Assembly (NCBI RefSeq): GCF_050003625.1
Contig: NC_134400.1
Location: 56,486,066 to 56,550,065 of the forward strand
Source of the DNA: Haematobia irritans
Taxonomy: Eukaryota; Arthropoda; Insecta; Diptera; Muscidae
Length of the DNA stretch: 64,000 nucleotides
Direction of reading: 5' to 3'
Below, piece by piece: positions 1 to 11,227 of the stretch. The first letter of the stretch is position 1. Every line of letters starts with the position of its first letter. The position numbers and the translations under genes were made by a program. The notes below the pieces were generated by a model, which had not been told where the DNA came from, ran no database searches, and saw only the letters and a program-made list of their open reading frames with translations.

Positions 1-1613
1 AATTTGGTACATGGTATCAGTATATGGTCTCTAACAACCATGCAAAAATTGGTCCACATCGGTCCATAATTATATATAGTCCCCATATAAACCGATCCCC
101 CGATTTGGCTTGCGAGGCCTCTAAGAGAAGCAAATTTCATCCGATCCGGCTGAAATTTGGTACATGGTGTAAGTATATGGTCTCTAACAACCATGCAAAA
201 ATTGGTCCACATCGGTCCATAATTATATATAGCCCCCATATAAACCGATCCCCCGATTTGGCTTGCGAGGCCCCTAAGAGAAGCAAATTTCATCCGATCC
301 GGATAAAATTTGGTACATGGTATCAGTATATGGTCTCTAACAACCATGCAAAAATTGGTCCACATCGGTCCATAATTATATATAGTCCCCATATAAACCG
401 ATCCCCCGATTTGGCTTGCGAGGCCTCTAAGAGAAGCAAATTTCATCCGATCCGGCTGAAATTTGGTACATGGTGTAAGTATATGGTCTCTAACAACCAT
501 GCAAAAATTGGTCCACATCGGTCCATAATTATATATAGCCCCCATATAAACCGATCCCCCGATTTGGCTTGCGAGGCCTCTAAGAGAAGCAAATTTCATC
601 CGATCCGGCTGAAATTTGGTACGTGATGTTAGTATATGGTCTCTAACAACCATGCAAAAATTGGTCCACATCGGTTCATAATTATATATAGCCCCCATAT
701 AAACCGATCACCAGATTTGACCTCCGGAACCTCTTGGAAGACCAAAATTCATCTGATTCAGTTGAAATTTGGTACGTGGTGTTTATATATGGCCTCAAAC
801 TCCCATGCAAAAGTTGGTCAATATCGGTCCATAATTATATATAGGCCCCATATAAACCGATCACCAGATTTGACCTCCAGAGCCCCTTGGAAGGGCAAAA
901 TTCTTCCCATTCGGTTGGAATTTGATACGTGATGTTAGTATATGGTATCCAACAACCATGCAGGAATTGGTTCCTATCAGTCCATAATTATATATAGCTC
1001 CCATATAAACCGATCCCCAGATTTGACCTCCGGTGCCTTTTGGAGAAGCAAAATTCATCCGATCTGCTTGAAATTTGGTACGTGGTGGTAGTATATGATA
1101 TTTAACAACCATGCCAAAAGTGGTCCATATTAGTCCATAATCGTACATAGCCCCATATAAACCGATCCCGAGATTTGGTTTTGGAACCTCTTGGAGGAGC
1201 AAATTTCATCCGAGTGAGTTGAAATTTGGTACATTGTGCTAGTATATGGTCGTTAACAACCATGCTTAACTAGGTCCATATCGGTCTATAGTTATATATG
1301 GCCCTCAGATAAATCGATCCCCAATCACACAAAAATTGGTCCATATCAAGTTTCAATTCTGGCTCTCTACGTACAAAAAGTCCATATCGATTCGTAATTA
1401 TTTGTAGACTTAACTATACATAACTTTTTTGTCTAATATATACCATGTATGGACTAAATCACAATTTAGAAAACGATGTTAAGAAGTTTTAAGATACCAC
1501 AACCCAAGTAATTCGATTGTGGATGATAGTCTTTCGTAGAAGTTTCTACGCAATCCATGGTGGTGGGTACATAAGATTCGGCCTGGCCGAACTTGCGGCC
1601 GTATATACTTGTT
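1..1613 (+). mobile_element. Mini-me/Helentron-like family A element, copy A1 (5' cut by window edge)
   Basis: Tandem units of exactly 153 bp fill 1 to about 1350 (the phrase tatatggtctctaac recurs at 21, 174, 327, 480, 633). Each unit carries ATATATAGCCCCCATATAAA. The 3' end has a subterminal GGTGGTGGGTAC (about 1559), a perfect hairpin TTCGGCC-T-GGCCGAA (1577-1591) and the tail GCGGCCGTATATACTTGTT. The hairpin, the subterminal repeat matched at the 5' end of the complete copy A2, and the tandem core fit the DINE-1/HINE class of non-autonomous Helentrons. The units stay open in one frame only because 153 is a multiple of three. Confidence 0.8.
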
Positions 1614-1997
1614 CGATTTAAATTAAAACAAATAACGACTGCAATTATTGTCAAACGAATATCCTGCATCGTTTCTTAATACAATTGCTTAATTTTATTT
1701 TGTTTAAAATAAATTTGTTTACATCTCCATATCTATTATGTGAAGAAATTGCATCATGCATTCCCATCATCGAAGGATGCATTATCATATCCTTGCATAG
1801 GGTTTCTATTGAAATCCGTATTGCGATGAGTTTGCTGAGTCAGACGCCGCTTCGCTACGAAACGTGACTCATTCAACAGCATTAGTGATTTACGACTCAT
1901 CGATATGTGTTTCACGCTTATGTCGTCTGCAACAAAGGGCAGAGGATAAATTTAATTTATTCGGAAAATATTTTTGTTTCCTTCTCTGTGCACTTAC

Positions 1998-2256
1998 CAT
2001 CACCAAGAAATCTGCGTTCGAAATTGCGAGGTAAATCACTGTAGTCGCAGTGGTTTTTATTTCGATTTTCGTGTAGTTTAAAGACGGTCGACCGCCTTAC
2101 CATATGCTTGTCGGTGTCATCCTCCCAATCACAGGATTTTCCCTCGTTAAGGTTATCATAGTCATCGTCATCATCAAGGCGCTTTGGTCGTTGCAGTTGA
2201 CGTGCTATATGCACGGCATTACCCCGAATTTCCTGAGCGGCATCTTCGTCCGTTAT
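1998..2256 (-). CDS. Chs2: Chitin synthase exon F: acidic cytoplasmic tail
   Basis: The acceptor is CTGTAG|ATAACG and the donor GATG|GTAAGTGC. The exon has 259 nt, 86 codons plus one base, so at least one more coding exon follows left of the window. The product contains ITDEDAAQEIRGNAVHIARQ, a run of acidic residues (RLDDDDDYDNLNEG), VRRSTVFKLHENRNK and LPRNFERRFLGDG. An (R)R(R/K)xTVxxLExxRN-like block after the last helices is a feature of insect chitin synthase tails, which makes this the same gene rather than a chance open frame. The tail is poorly conserved between species, so confidence is lower than for the membrane exons. No exon is recognisable between 1 and 1997, which is intron and repeat. 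Confidence 0.82.
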
Positions 2257-2484
2257 CTACAGGATTAAAGGTAAATGGTAAAATGGCTTCGAGCAAAAAC
2301 AATATCAAGTTGATTTTAATTTCTTTATACACCTATAGGTAGTTTCGTGATACATTGCTAAAGATTGCTAAAGATTTGGTTATTATTTCCGAGACAAAGA
2401 AGTAGTGAATTGAAGTAAGAATACCTTTAAGACATAATTGAATTTATCTGTATTTTCTGTTTTTTTTTTCATCATGTATTATTA

Positions 2485-3001
2485 CACTGAAAAAACAGTG
2501 AACCCACGAGGAAAGATAAATTTCGATTAATTTTAGAAAATTTGGAACTTTTTTAGAAAATTTTAACTAAACGGTATTACAAGCGCTGGCATCACTCCGA
2601 TATGGCAAAAATAAGTAAATATTTTTCGACAAATTCAAGAAAATTTATTAGACATAACTAAATTTTTTCAGTAGTTAAAGAAAATTTTGTAGTTTTAAGA
2701 GAAATCTTGGAGTTCAAAATTGCAAGAATGTCTTTAGTGACATACGAAGTTCACGATGGACACATTTTTGGTAAAATTTACAAATTTAAAGAAATAATGA
2801 ACTATTTTGTAAGAAATACGAAATTAGGAAATCTTTATGCTTTATTTGTGTATAACCTTTTCCCGTTTTTTAGTTCATTTAACTAACATACGCAAAAAAT
2901 TATTTGACTAAAATAAACTTTTTCCAAACATAATGATTCTATGAACTAATATAAAGTTAATATGGCTTTAGTGAAATAGAGAGTTCACTTTTTTTTGAGT
3001 G
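2485..3001. mobile_element. MITE family D, copy D1
   Basis: This is a 517-bp element flanked by TA on both sides. One end reads CACTGAAAAAACAGTGAACC and the other, reverse-complemented, CACTCAAAAAAAAGTGAACT, giving terminal inverted repeats of about 20 bp. It has no coding capacity. Two more copies (35247-35762 and 36266-36784) have the same length and TA flanks. The target and end sequence suggest a Tc1/mariner-type source. It sits in the intron between exons E and F. Confidence 0.85.
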
Positions 3002-3002
3002 T

Positions 3003-3629
3003 AGAGTTCTTTAAAAACATGTCAAAGACAACTTCAAATTTAGGCTCTTGAAGTCGAGAAACTATGCTATGCTTCCAGTAAAACACGTCCCCTATTTTTA
3101 AACGCTTTTTTGCTTTGTAGTCAAGATGCAAATAGTCAACAAACATTTTTTCCAGAGTAGGGATATATCTGTCATCTTGCTGGTATACCAGTCAGGAACA
3201 GTTAAAGTGTAACGGGGCTATATTTATCCCTTCTGCATGTGATAACACCGGAAGCGATACCTGAGCGATGAGGTTCCGTGGGACTCACAATAAAAAAGGA
3301 TGGTGGAGAGGTTATCCCTACGATATTTTGCGATTATTTACTGTAGGTGTTCAGATGCAGCAATAGTGAAAAATGTAAACTTCTCCGGTTAACCCATTAT
3401 CGATCTCTATCCCCATTTGAGGACACCTGTTTAAAGTTAAACAACTATGAAATACTCGTAATTTCGGATACACGTATGACAGCTTTATACTTAATCTGAT
3501 CTATAAACAAAGACATAGGGTAGCATAAACAAGTTTCATATTCAGTGCGTTCTATTCTTGTTATTGATTCGGATAACTTTCGTAAAATACTTTAAAAATT
3601 TTTATGTGTACCAAGTGATATAAATATAA
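3003..3629. other. Intron sequence with a MITE family E remnant
   Basis: Positions 3010-3150 match the middle of MITE family E (the GCTTTGTAGTCAAGATGCAA phrase also seen in E1, E2 and E3). From 3151 to 3629 I see no gene, repeat or RNA feature. Confidence 0.5.
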
Positions 3630-3631
3630 TA

Positions 3632-4930
3632 AAGGGTGATACGGTCAAAATTTGGTCAATATAAACTTGACGTATTTCTTTCAATTTTGCATTTAAAAAA
3701 CCTGAACACCCCTCATTTTGAAGGTGTGTGTGTAGAATGTTGCTTCTTTTTTTTATTTTGGAATTCACTCTTCAGTTGTCAAAATGCCGTCTAAGCAAGA
3801 AGAGCAGCGTATCAAAATTTTGCTCGCGCATCGCGAAAATTCGAGCTACTCGCACGCAAAGCTGGCAAAATCGCTAAAAGTTGCCAAATCAACCGTTACA
3901 AATGTAATTAAAGTGTTTGGGGAACGTTTGTCGACAGCCAGGAAGTCTGGATCGGGGGGAAATCGAAAACCGGAAGCCGCTGAGACGACAAAGAGAGTTG
4001 CCGGTAGTTTCAAGCGAAACCCTAACCTCTCTCCCCGAGATGCCGCAAATAAGCTGGGTGTATCGTCTACAACCGTGCATCGAGCCAAAAAACGAGCCGG
4101 ACTATCGACTTACAAGAAGGTAGTGACTCCAAATCGCGATGATAAACACAATACGACGGCCAAAGCGCGATCCCGGAGGCTGTTCACGACGATGCTGACG
4201 AAGTTTGACTGTGTGGCAATGGACGACGAAACCTACGTCAAAGCCGACTATAAGCAGCTTCCTGGACAGGAGTTTTATACGGCAAAAGGAAGGGGAAAGG
4301 TAGCAGATATTTTCAAGCACATAAAACTGTCAAAGTTCGTAAAGAAATATCTGGTTTGGCAAGCCATCTGTACCTGTGGCTTGAAAAGCAGCATTTTCAT
4401 AGCTTCCGGGACTGTCAACCAAGAAATTTACGTGAAAGAGTGTTTGAATAAACGTCTGCTGCCTTTCCTGAAGAAACACGGTTGTTCCGTACTGTTTTGG
4501 CCGGATTTGGCATCTTGCCATTACGGTAAAAAGGCCATGGAGTGGTACGCCGCCAACAACGTGCAGGTGGTTCCCAAGGACAAGAACCCTCCCAACACGC
4601 CAGAGCTCCGCCCAATTGAGAAATACTGGGCTATTGTCAAGCGGAACCTAAAGAAGACCAAAAAAACTGCTAAGGACGAACAGCAGTTCAAGGCAAACTG
4701 GCTTTCTGCGGTGAAGAAGGTGGACAAGGTGGCTGTACAAAATCTGATGGCAGGTGTCAAGCGTGAGGCCCGGCAATTCGGATTTGGACAAGCGAAAGCC
4801 TAACTGAATATTTTTCCTGAATTTTATACTAATTGAACTTGAAAAAGAAATTTAATTTGATTTTTTAAATAAACGATTTCACCGATTTACACGCGTTTTC
4901 CCTTGGCCAAATTTTGACCGTATCACCCTT
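3632..4930 (+). mobile_element. Intact DD37E Tc1/mariner transposon
   Basis: The element is 1299 bp with TA at 3630-3631 and 4931-4932. Its inverted ends match for 24 bp without error (they begin AAGGGTGATACGGTCAAAAT) and then for 3 of the next 4. One uninterrupted transposase gene lies inside, with an AATAAA-like signal (AAATAAACG) about 65 bp after the stop. Perfect ends, intact target duplication and an unbroken frame indicate a recent insertion that may still be mobile, in contrast to every other transposase in the window. It sits in sense orientation to neither strand of the host gene product: the chitin synthase is on the opposite strand. Confidence 0.93.
3784..4803 (+). CDS. Tc1/mariner transposase, DD37E group, 339 aa, intact
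   Basis: The protein cuts and pastes the surrounding element. The first 110 residues look like paired helix-turn-helix domains (HAKLAKSLKVAKSTVTNVIK; then NLSPRDAANKLGVSSTTVHR), with a GNRKP-containing linker between. The catalytic triad is D in VAMDDETYVKAD (about residue 145), D in FWPDLASCHYG (about 240) and E in PELRPIEKYW. I count 37 residues between the second D and the E, which matches the DD37E group described first from mosquitoes rather than DD34E Tc1 or DD34D mariner. Length is normal for the superfamily. The ATG follows TCAAA and is the first in frame. The C-terminal basic stretch (KREARQFGFGQAKA) is ordinary. Residue numbers are approximate. Confidence 0.93.
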   Translation: MPSKQEEQRIKILLAHRENSSYSHAKLAKSLKVAKSTVTNVIKVFGERLSTARKSGSGGNRKPEAAETTKRVAGSFKRNPNLSPRDAANKLGVSSTTVHRAKKRAGLSTYKKVVTPNRDDKHNTTAKARSRRLFTTMLTKFDCVAMDDETYVKADYKQLPGQEFYTAKGRGKVADIFKHIKLSKFVKKYLVWQAICTCGLKSSIFIASGTVNQEIYVKECLNKRLLPFLKKHGCSVLFWPDLASCHYGKKAMEWYAANNVQVVPKDKNPPNTPELRPIEKYWAIVKRNLKKTKKTAKDEQQFKANWLSAVKKVDKVAVQNLMAGVKREARQFGFGQAKA

Positions 4931-5023
4931 TATCTCGATTGTGTGTAGATGAAACTGTTAAGTATAGTGAAAAAATAGTGTTGAACGAAGCTGCTTTGGG
5001 GAATTTCATACTTAATCTGCCTA

Positions 5024-5679
5024 CACTGAAAAAAATATTGTCGTGAGGTCAAAGATTTCATGTCTTTAAAATACGAATACAAATTTTGCTTAGCATAGAA
5101 GACGCATTTCTCTAAAATAAAGTTATTTTCCTTGTCCAAAAGTCGATAAACTTTTCAATGAAGTCATATTGTCCTTATAATTAAGTGATTTGACTTAAAA
5201 ATGGGTATCTTAACATGAAAGAAAAAATTTATAGGCTAAGGTCAACTTGACATTAATAATTCATAAAAATTCTTTAAATTTAATGAAATTGTCTTTAAAT
5301 TTGTTGTCTTTGTGCATCTTGACTACAAAGCAAAAAATCGTTCAAATATAGGACATGTTTTTCAAAACTTTATTTTAAAGAAGTTTTTTACTTCAAACAT
5401 AGCATAATTTCTACTGGAAGTCGAGTCCTAATTTCGAAAATAAAGTTGCCGTTAACTCGTTTTTAAAGGACTTTGATAGCATATGAAGAAAAAAAGCTGA
5501 GAAAGCGAAAAATTAAAATTTGTTTCCTAGAAGCAAGTACACAAAACCTGAATTTAAAAGAGAATTGTGTCTTAAAAGTATCCTTACTTGTATTCTCCGC
5601 TTCTTTGGCTCGGAATCAATACCAAATTTTTTAAAGTAAAGACAAAATCTTTGGAACCGAGTATGCTTTTTTTTCAGTG
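5024..5679. mobile_element. MITE family E, copy E1
   Basis: This 656-bp element is flanked by TA. It starts CACTGAAAAAAATATTGTCG and ends GCTTTTTTTTCAGTG, so the outer 12 bp or so are inverted repeats. It is non-coding. A second full copy (19149-19796) is in the opposite orientation, and several truncated ones occur (37038-37636, 38018-38262, 3010-3150, 6015-6142, 19926-20056). Confidence 0.83.
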
Positions 5680-5762
5680 TAATGTTCCCACATGAGGATA
5701 CCCCTTTTTCTAAAAAGAGAACACAAATTTAAAATTTTTTTATTAAAATCTTTTATTTAGTC

Positions 5763-5990
5763 GTTACTGCCTGATAGGCGAGTTTGAAAAACTATTGGCG
5801 CGAAGTATAATGACTACTGCATGAATTGTTATGATGCGGAAGAAAGGGAATCGATTAAACACCTATTGTGTGAATGTCCTGCATTTGTATAAGGCGTATA
5901 TTAGGAGCATACAGCTTTAGATTACTGGCGGAGCTGGAAAGTGCTAATGTTTTTGGGACAATCAGGTTGCTTCAACCAAAGAAAATAATT
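5763..5990 (+). pseudogene. 3' fragment of a LOA-type LINE (ORF2 C-terminus)
   Basis: The plus-strand translation includes KTIGAKYNDYCMNCYDAEER and ESIKHLLCECPAF, nearly the same as the cysteine/histidine tail of the larger LINE at 10815-17290. Stops and shifts break it soon after. This is a second, 5'-truncated copy of that LINE family in the opposite orientation. Positions 6015-6142 next to it are a MITE family E end (TATTTTTTCAGTG). Confidence 0.75.
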
Positions 5991-6350
5991 AAATAATTAA
6001 TAATGAAATTAAGTCGATTCTTTTCACTCTAAGGACAAAAGGGCTTAGAGGTTTGGACAAGAAAACAAACTTTATGCCAGATAAATGCGTATTCTGTGTT
6101 AAGCAAAACTTACATTCGTATTCACTACAATATTTTTTCAGTGTGCAAGGCACACACAAATCACTAGAAGCATATTTTTAAAGAAATTGGATGAAAATTA
6201 CACCAAGCAGATTTTTCTTTATGGGTAAATTCTTTCAATACCTTCAAAGAGTCACTCGCCCTTCGGAATTTATGAGATTGAAACAACCTAATAGTTTTTA
6301 ATCCAATTCACCCTTATGTCAAGAAGGGAGCAGATATGTTGTTTACTCAC

Positions 6351-6878
6351 CGTACTCGATGCTCTTAACCAATCCAATTTAGTTGTTGCCAACAACTGTG
6401 AAATAGTTGCGAAGCGATGGAAGAACATTGCCACAAACTGTATGATTAGGATAAGGCCAAAGAAGATGACGAAACAAAAACCAATGGGGTCAAGCTCCTT
6501 GTAGTGGCGGTATATGTATATCTGGGCATTGTCGCCGTCGTAAGTGATGAAGTCTTCAGGATCAATGGGCCACTCCAGGTGTAGGTAGTCCTTTTTCAAC
6601 TGCAGCAGGAAAACGACGAGTACGAAAATTGCATTTATCATAACAAAGGCAAAGGCAAACATATTCCTAAGTTCCCGGAGGCTGTCAGCAATTTCCGCTT
6701 TCTTTTCTTTTGTATGGAACATTGGTTTCAAATACAATTTAATCAAATCCTTCCAGAAGCGTTTTTCACGTAACGATATTTCACCCAACTGTGAATCAAC
6801 CAGCAGAGGGTCGTTTATCCAACCAGGCAAATATTCCTGCCCCTTGTTTTCTTCGTCTTGCGAAGAACCATCATCGTC
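6351..6878 (-). CDS. Chs2: Chitin synthase exon E: C-terminal two helices
   Basis: The acceptor is ATTGCAG|GAC and the donor TACG|GTGAGT. The exon has 528 nt, 176 whole codons. It begins with an acidic linker (DDDGSSQDEENKGQEYLPGW), then REKRFWKDLIKLYLKPMF, the conserved FWxDLIxxYLxP block. Two helices follow: MFAFAFVMINAIFVLVVFLL and IGFCFVIFFGLILIIQFVAM. FFHRFATISQLLATTKLDW closes it; the HRF(G/A)T(I/L)S block is typical of the family. The short acidic linker directly after SWGTREVAPKK supports the absence of a coiled coil. An open frame continues past the donor for 21 codons but loses all family resemblance, so the GTGAGT donor is used. Confidence 0.94.
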
Positions 6879-7354
6879 CTGCAATCATGTAATGGGCTTG
6901 GTTTATAAAAAAAACTAAGTGACTCGAATATAAAAAGGTACAATGAAAGAGCAGTCTTAAAGTATAAGAAATAAATACAAATTAAAATTATGGAGTAGGT
7001 GTACCCTACAATTGACTTTCAATAATAATGGCAATTGAATAATCTCCAAATCAGCTAATCTGAAAAAGCGACAAGTCGAAACACGATTAATCGAGTTTAG
7101 ATTTCTGCCCACTGAGAATGGCTTGGTTTAGGCTATCATTGTACATTTCATCACTACACACAGATGAATATATTTCTTTCCTCTTAAATTTTAGTCCATA
7201 GAAGTTTTCTTTCAATGGTGACTTTGTCTCTTTAAAAGCAAGTAAGTCTTTGTTTATGATATCCGTTGTCCCGTTTTTCCCCAACGAACTTCATTTATCC
7301 CGTAGAAAACAACTTTAACAACAATAGAAAACTTCATGTGTTGCTGCATAATTA
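6879..7354. other. Intron sequence, nothing recognised
   Basis: This stretch directly follows the acceptor of exon E. I see no open frame with family features, no inverted repeat and no RNA gene. Confidence 0.5.
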
Positions 7355-8419
7355 CCCAGCAAAAAAATTGGAAGTTGTTCCACAAACATTTCTTTCAAAT
7401 CCCATCCCAGAATCCCCCATCGAGTTTTTCCAACTTCCGATGCAGTCCTTTTGGACAAGTCCACAAACATTTCTTTTAAAGACCATCTTGGGATCCCCCA
7501 ATGATTTTATTCTACTTCCGATGCAGTCCTTGTGGACAAGTATTAGAAAGAACGCAATCAGGCCATTTTAAGTGCAAATTTTGGACAATTAAATTTTACA
7601 AAATAATAGAAAACTAATAAAAAAATAAAAAATAGAAAATTAATAAAAAAGTAAAAAAATAATAGTAAAAAAAATAATAAATTTCATCCCCGTTGGGATT
7701 TGAACCTGTGCCGTTTGACTTTTTCGCTTCCATGGAAGTTCTTTTGAGAAGGTTTTGCAAATTACGAGAATTTTTATTCTTTTGTTGATTTTTAATTGAA
7801 AAAATATATTTATACGAAAATATACGCCGAAAATAAAAAATAAACACGATGCATAACATAAAAAAAATAATTTTTAGAAAAATATTTAATAAAAAAAATG
7901 CCGCTGGTGAGATTTGAACCTGCGTTTCTTAATTTTTCTTTCATACTAATAAAGAACATCTCGAGAAGCAATTAGAATGTTATTCCTTGGTGTCGTATTA
8001 CGATCATATCACAAACATTTGAATTGACCTTTCGATGCTTTATGTTCAATGGCGTTCGTGGCTGAGTGTGCTAAGGCGTTCTGTTATGGTGCCAGCAAAC
8101 CCAGGTTCAATCCCTGGTCGGAGCGAAAAAGTTTTTCAAATTGTAAAAATTAGATAATAGGAAAATAATAGAGTAATAAACATCTGGATAAAAAAAGTGA
8201 AATTGGTTGAAAAACATTTTTTTCGCTTTTTAAATTTCTTCATTCAAATTAACTTCCAGAGCACAACTTCCAAAGCAATGCAAAGGATCCAAAAAGGGAG
8301 TACTTCCGTCCTATGACAAGCCGATGTAAAATTCATTGGAGATGATCCAAGTTTGCACTATTTCCGGATGACAGATTGGGGATCCAAACTACTTTTTGGC
8401 AAGCTCTTTTTTTGCTGGG
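7355..8419. mobile_element. CCCAGCAAAA-ended transposon, copy J1, with tRNA-like insert
   Basis: The ends read CCCAGCAAAAAAATTGG and, reverse-complemented, CCCAGCAAAAAAAGAGC; both sides are flanked by TA. Inside are two imperfect copies of a 90-bp phrase (ACAAACATTTCTTT...GATGCAGTCCTT at about 7382 and 7467), two isolated minus-strand T-arm-like sequences (near 7697 and 7908: GGTTCAAATCCC-type B boxes) and the tRNA-like sequence at 8053-8125. No transposase is visible. Related, rearranged sequence recurs at 51560-51960. Confidence 0.7.
8053..8125 (+). repeat. tRNA-like sequence (Ser/Leu-type D-arm), part of a repeat
   Basis: It has an A-box region GTGGCTGAGTGTGCTAAGGC like Ser/Leu tRNAs and a perfect T-stem/loop CCAGG-TTCAATC-CCTGG. 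CGTTC at the start pairs with GAGCG at the end. It lacks the long variable arm expected for Ser or Leu and the anticodon arm is poor, so I treat it as a tRNA-derived module within element J1 and not a working tRNA gene. Confidence 0.5.
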
Positions 8420-8427
8420 TATGGATA

Positions 8428-10815
8428 CACACAATTTTTTCTAATTCAATCACGAAACTAATTGATGCAATTAATTTTTTAATTGAAATGTCTTCAATCA
8501 CGAAAATGATACTACAATCACAGTTTTAATTGGACATAAAAAATACTTGACTGATTTTTTTTATAGAATCAATTAAAAATTTAATTGATGTTGATTGCAA
8601 AACTCAATGAATTAAAACCGTAGCTATTTTCAATTAATTTCTTAACTGACTTGGTGCTTTGTTGTTTGAAATAAATGTTTAATTAAAAATTAAATAAATT
8701 TCTATCACTTTTTTTTAACTGACTTAGTCTTCTGAGTTTGATTAAAAAGTTGATGGTATCAATTATTTTTATACCCACCACCATAGGATAGGGGGTATAT
8801 TAACTTTGTCATTCCGTTTGTAACACATCGAAATATTGCCCTAAGACCCCATAAAGTATATATATTCTGGGTCGTAGTGAAATTCTGAGTCGATCTGAGC
8901 ATGTCCGTCCGTCCGTCCGTCTGTTGAAATCACGCTAACTTCCGAACGAAACAAGCTATCGACTTGAAACTTGGCACAAGTAGTTGTTATTGATGTAGGT
9001 CGGATGGTATTGCAAATGGGCCATATCGGTCCACTTTTACGTATAGCCCCCATATAAACGGACCCCAAAATTTGGCTTGCTAGGCCTCTAAGAGAAGCAA
9101 ATTTCATCCGATCTGGCTGAAATTTGGTACATGGTGTTAGTATATGGTCTCTAACAACCATGCAAAAATTGGTCCACATCGATCCATAATTATATATAGC
9201 CCCCATATAAACCGATCCCCCGATTTGGCTTGCGAGGCCCCTAAGAGAAGCAAATTTCATCCGATCCAGCTGAAATTTGGTACATGGTGTTAGTATATGG
9301 TCTCTAACAACCATGAAAAAATTGGTCCACATCGATCCATAATTATATATAGCCTACATATAAACCGATCCCCCGATTTGGCTTGCGAGGCCCCTAAGAG
9401 AAGCAAATTTCATCCGATCCAGCTGAAATTTGGTACATGGTGTCGGCATATGGTCTCTAACAACCATGCAAAAATTGGTCCACATCGGTCCATAATTATA
9501 TATAGCCCCCATATAAACCGATCCTCCGATTTGGCTTGCGAGGCCTCTAAGAGAAGCAAATTTCATCCGATCCGACTGAAATTTGGTGCATGGTGTTAGT
9601 ATATGGTCTCTAACAACCATGCAAAAATTGGTCCACATCGGTCCATAATTATATATAGCCCCCATATAAACCGATCCCCCGATTTGGCTTGCGAGGCCTC
9701 TAAGAGAAGCAAATTTCATCCGATCCGGCTGAAATTTGGTACGTGATGTTAGTATATGGTCTCTAACAACCATGCAAAAATTGGTCCACATCGGTTCATA
9801 ATTATACATAGCCCCCATATAAACCGATCACCGATCAGATTTGACCTCCGGAACCTCTTGGAAGACCAAAATTCATCTGATTCAGTTGAAATTTGGTACG
9901 TGATGTTAATATATGGCCTCAAACTCCCATGCAAAAATTGGTCGATATCGGTCCATAATTATATATAGGCCCCATATAAACCGATCCCCAGATTTGACCT
10001 CCAGAGCCCCTTGGAAGAGCAAAATTCTTCCCATTCGGTTGGAATTTGGTACGTGATGTTAGTATATGGTATCCACCAACCATGCAGGAATTGATTCCTA
10101 TCAGTCCATAATTATATATAGCTCCCATATAAACCGATCCCCAGATTTGACCTCCGGTGCCTTTTGGAGAAGCAAAATTCATCCGATCTGCTTGAAATTT
10201 GGTACGTGGTGGTAGTATATGATATTTAACAACCATGCCAAAAGTGGTCCATTTCAGTCCATAATCGTACATAGCCCCATATAAACCGATCCCGAGATTT
10301 GGTTTAGGAACCTCTGGGAGGAGCAAATTTCATCCGAGTGAGTTGAAATTTGGTACATTGTGCTAGTATATGGTCGTTAACAACCATGCCTAACTAGGCC
10401 CATATCGGTCTATAGTTATATATGGCCCTCAGATAAATCGATCCCCAATCACACAAAAATTGGTCCATATCAAGTTCATAATTGTATATAGCCCCCATAT
10501 AAGCGACCCCCATATTTCAATTCCATATCGATTCGTAATTATTTGTAGACTTAACTATACATAACTTTTTTGTGTAATATATACCATGTATAGACTAAAT
10601 CACAATTTAGAAAACGATGTTAAGAAGTTTTAAGATACCACAACCCAAGTAATTCGATTGTGGATGATAGTCTTTCGTAGAAGTTCCTACGCCATCCATG
10701 GTGGTGGGTACATAAGATTCGGCCTGGCCGAACTTGCGGCCGTATATACTTGTTTTAATTAAAAAACTTTATTAGTCAAGGTTAATTGTATCAATCAACT
10801 TTTTAATTAGATTTT
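8428..10815. mobile_element. ATTAAT-rich MITE family F, copy F1, split by copy A2
   Basis: It starts after TA with CACACAATTTTTTCTAATTC and has many AATTAAT/ATTGATT motifs, as in copies at 20145, 20870 and 59165. It is interrupted at 8769 by the mini-me-like element A2 and resumes at 10756 (TTAATTAAAAAACTTTATTAG). The right end is lost where the LINE 3' end begins. Confidence 0.6.
8770..10755 (+). mobile_element. Mini-me/Helentron-like family A element, complete copy A2
   Basis: This is the reference copy for family A. The 5' end is TATACCCACCACCATAGG followed by GGGGGTATA, a hairpin. Then comes the conserved core with AAATTCTGAGTCGATCT and (GTCC)n at 8899-8922, the signature pair flanking the core of dipteran mini-me elements. 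Units of 153 bp run from about 9040 to 10480. Near the 3' end, GGTGGTGGGTAC (about 10701) is the inverted complement of the 5' TACCCACCACC, followed by the hairpin TTCGGCC-T-GGCCGAA (10718-10732) and a short tail. No protein is encoded. Subterminal inverted repeats plus a 3' hairpin are expected for Helentron-derived elements. Confidence 0.8.
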
Positions 10816-11227
10816 TTTCCTTTATTTCATTCCACTTGGGAAAATAGGGTATTTACAAAAAAAAAACATTCTATCCTATTATGACAAATAACTTTTACTT
10901 CTTCCAACGACTTATTCAACTTCTTCAGTTCCATAGGGACAGAGGACGTCCTGAGCGTCTGGTTCCATGGGGGTTCCAATCCAGAGCAGTTCTTGAAGCT
11001 GGGACATTTGCGTAGAGTGTGTCCTATCCACTTCCATTTTCATCTGGTTATTTGTCTTTTTATATGTTCTTCGTTTGTTTTATTCCATATTTCCGAATTG
11101 GCCAAAAGATGCCGCAAATGATACGTAGGCATCTATTGACGAAGGCTTGTAATTTCTGTGTACCTATTACATATGGGCACTTCTAGTTTTAACCGCTGAA
11201 CCTTCTCAATTATTTTTCTTCGCTGAA

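Noticed and set aside
24..932. Long open frames with 51-residue repeats (SNNHAKIGPHRSIIIYSPHI) here and at 9297-9968, 54008-55171
   Set aside because: The repeat unit is 153 bp, a multiple of three, so one frame stays open by chance of length. Copies carry stops at random, both strands show such frames, and the units are part of a non-coding element.
3846..4760. Several open frames on the opposite strand and in other frames of the DD37E transposase
   Set aside because: They are shadows of the intact transposase gene with no family features.
6288..6350. Extension of chitin synthase exon E to the stop at 6288
   Set aside because: The GTGAGT donor at 6350 and the in-frame next exon at 2256 fit better, and the extra residues do not resemble the family.
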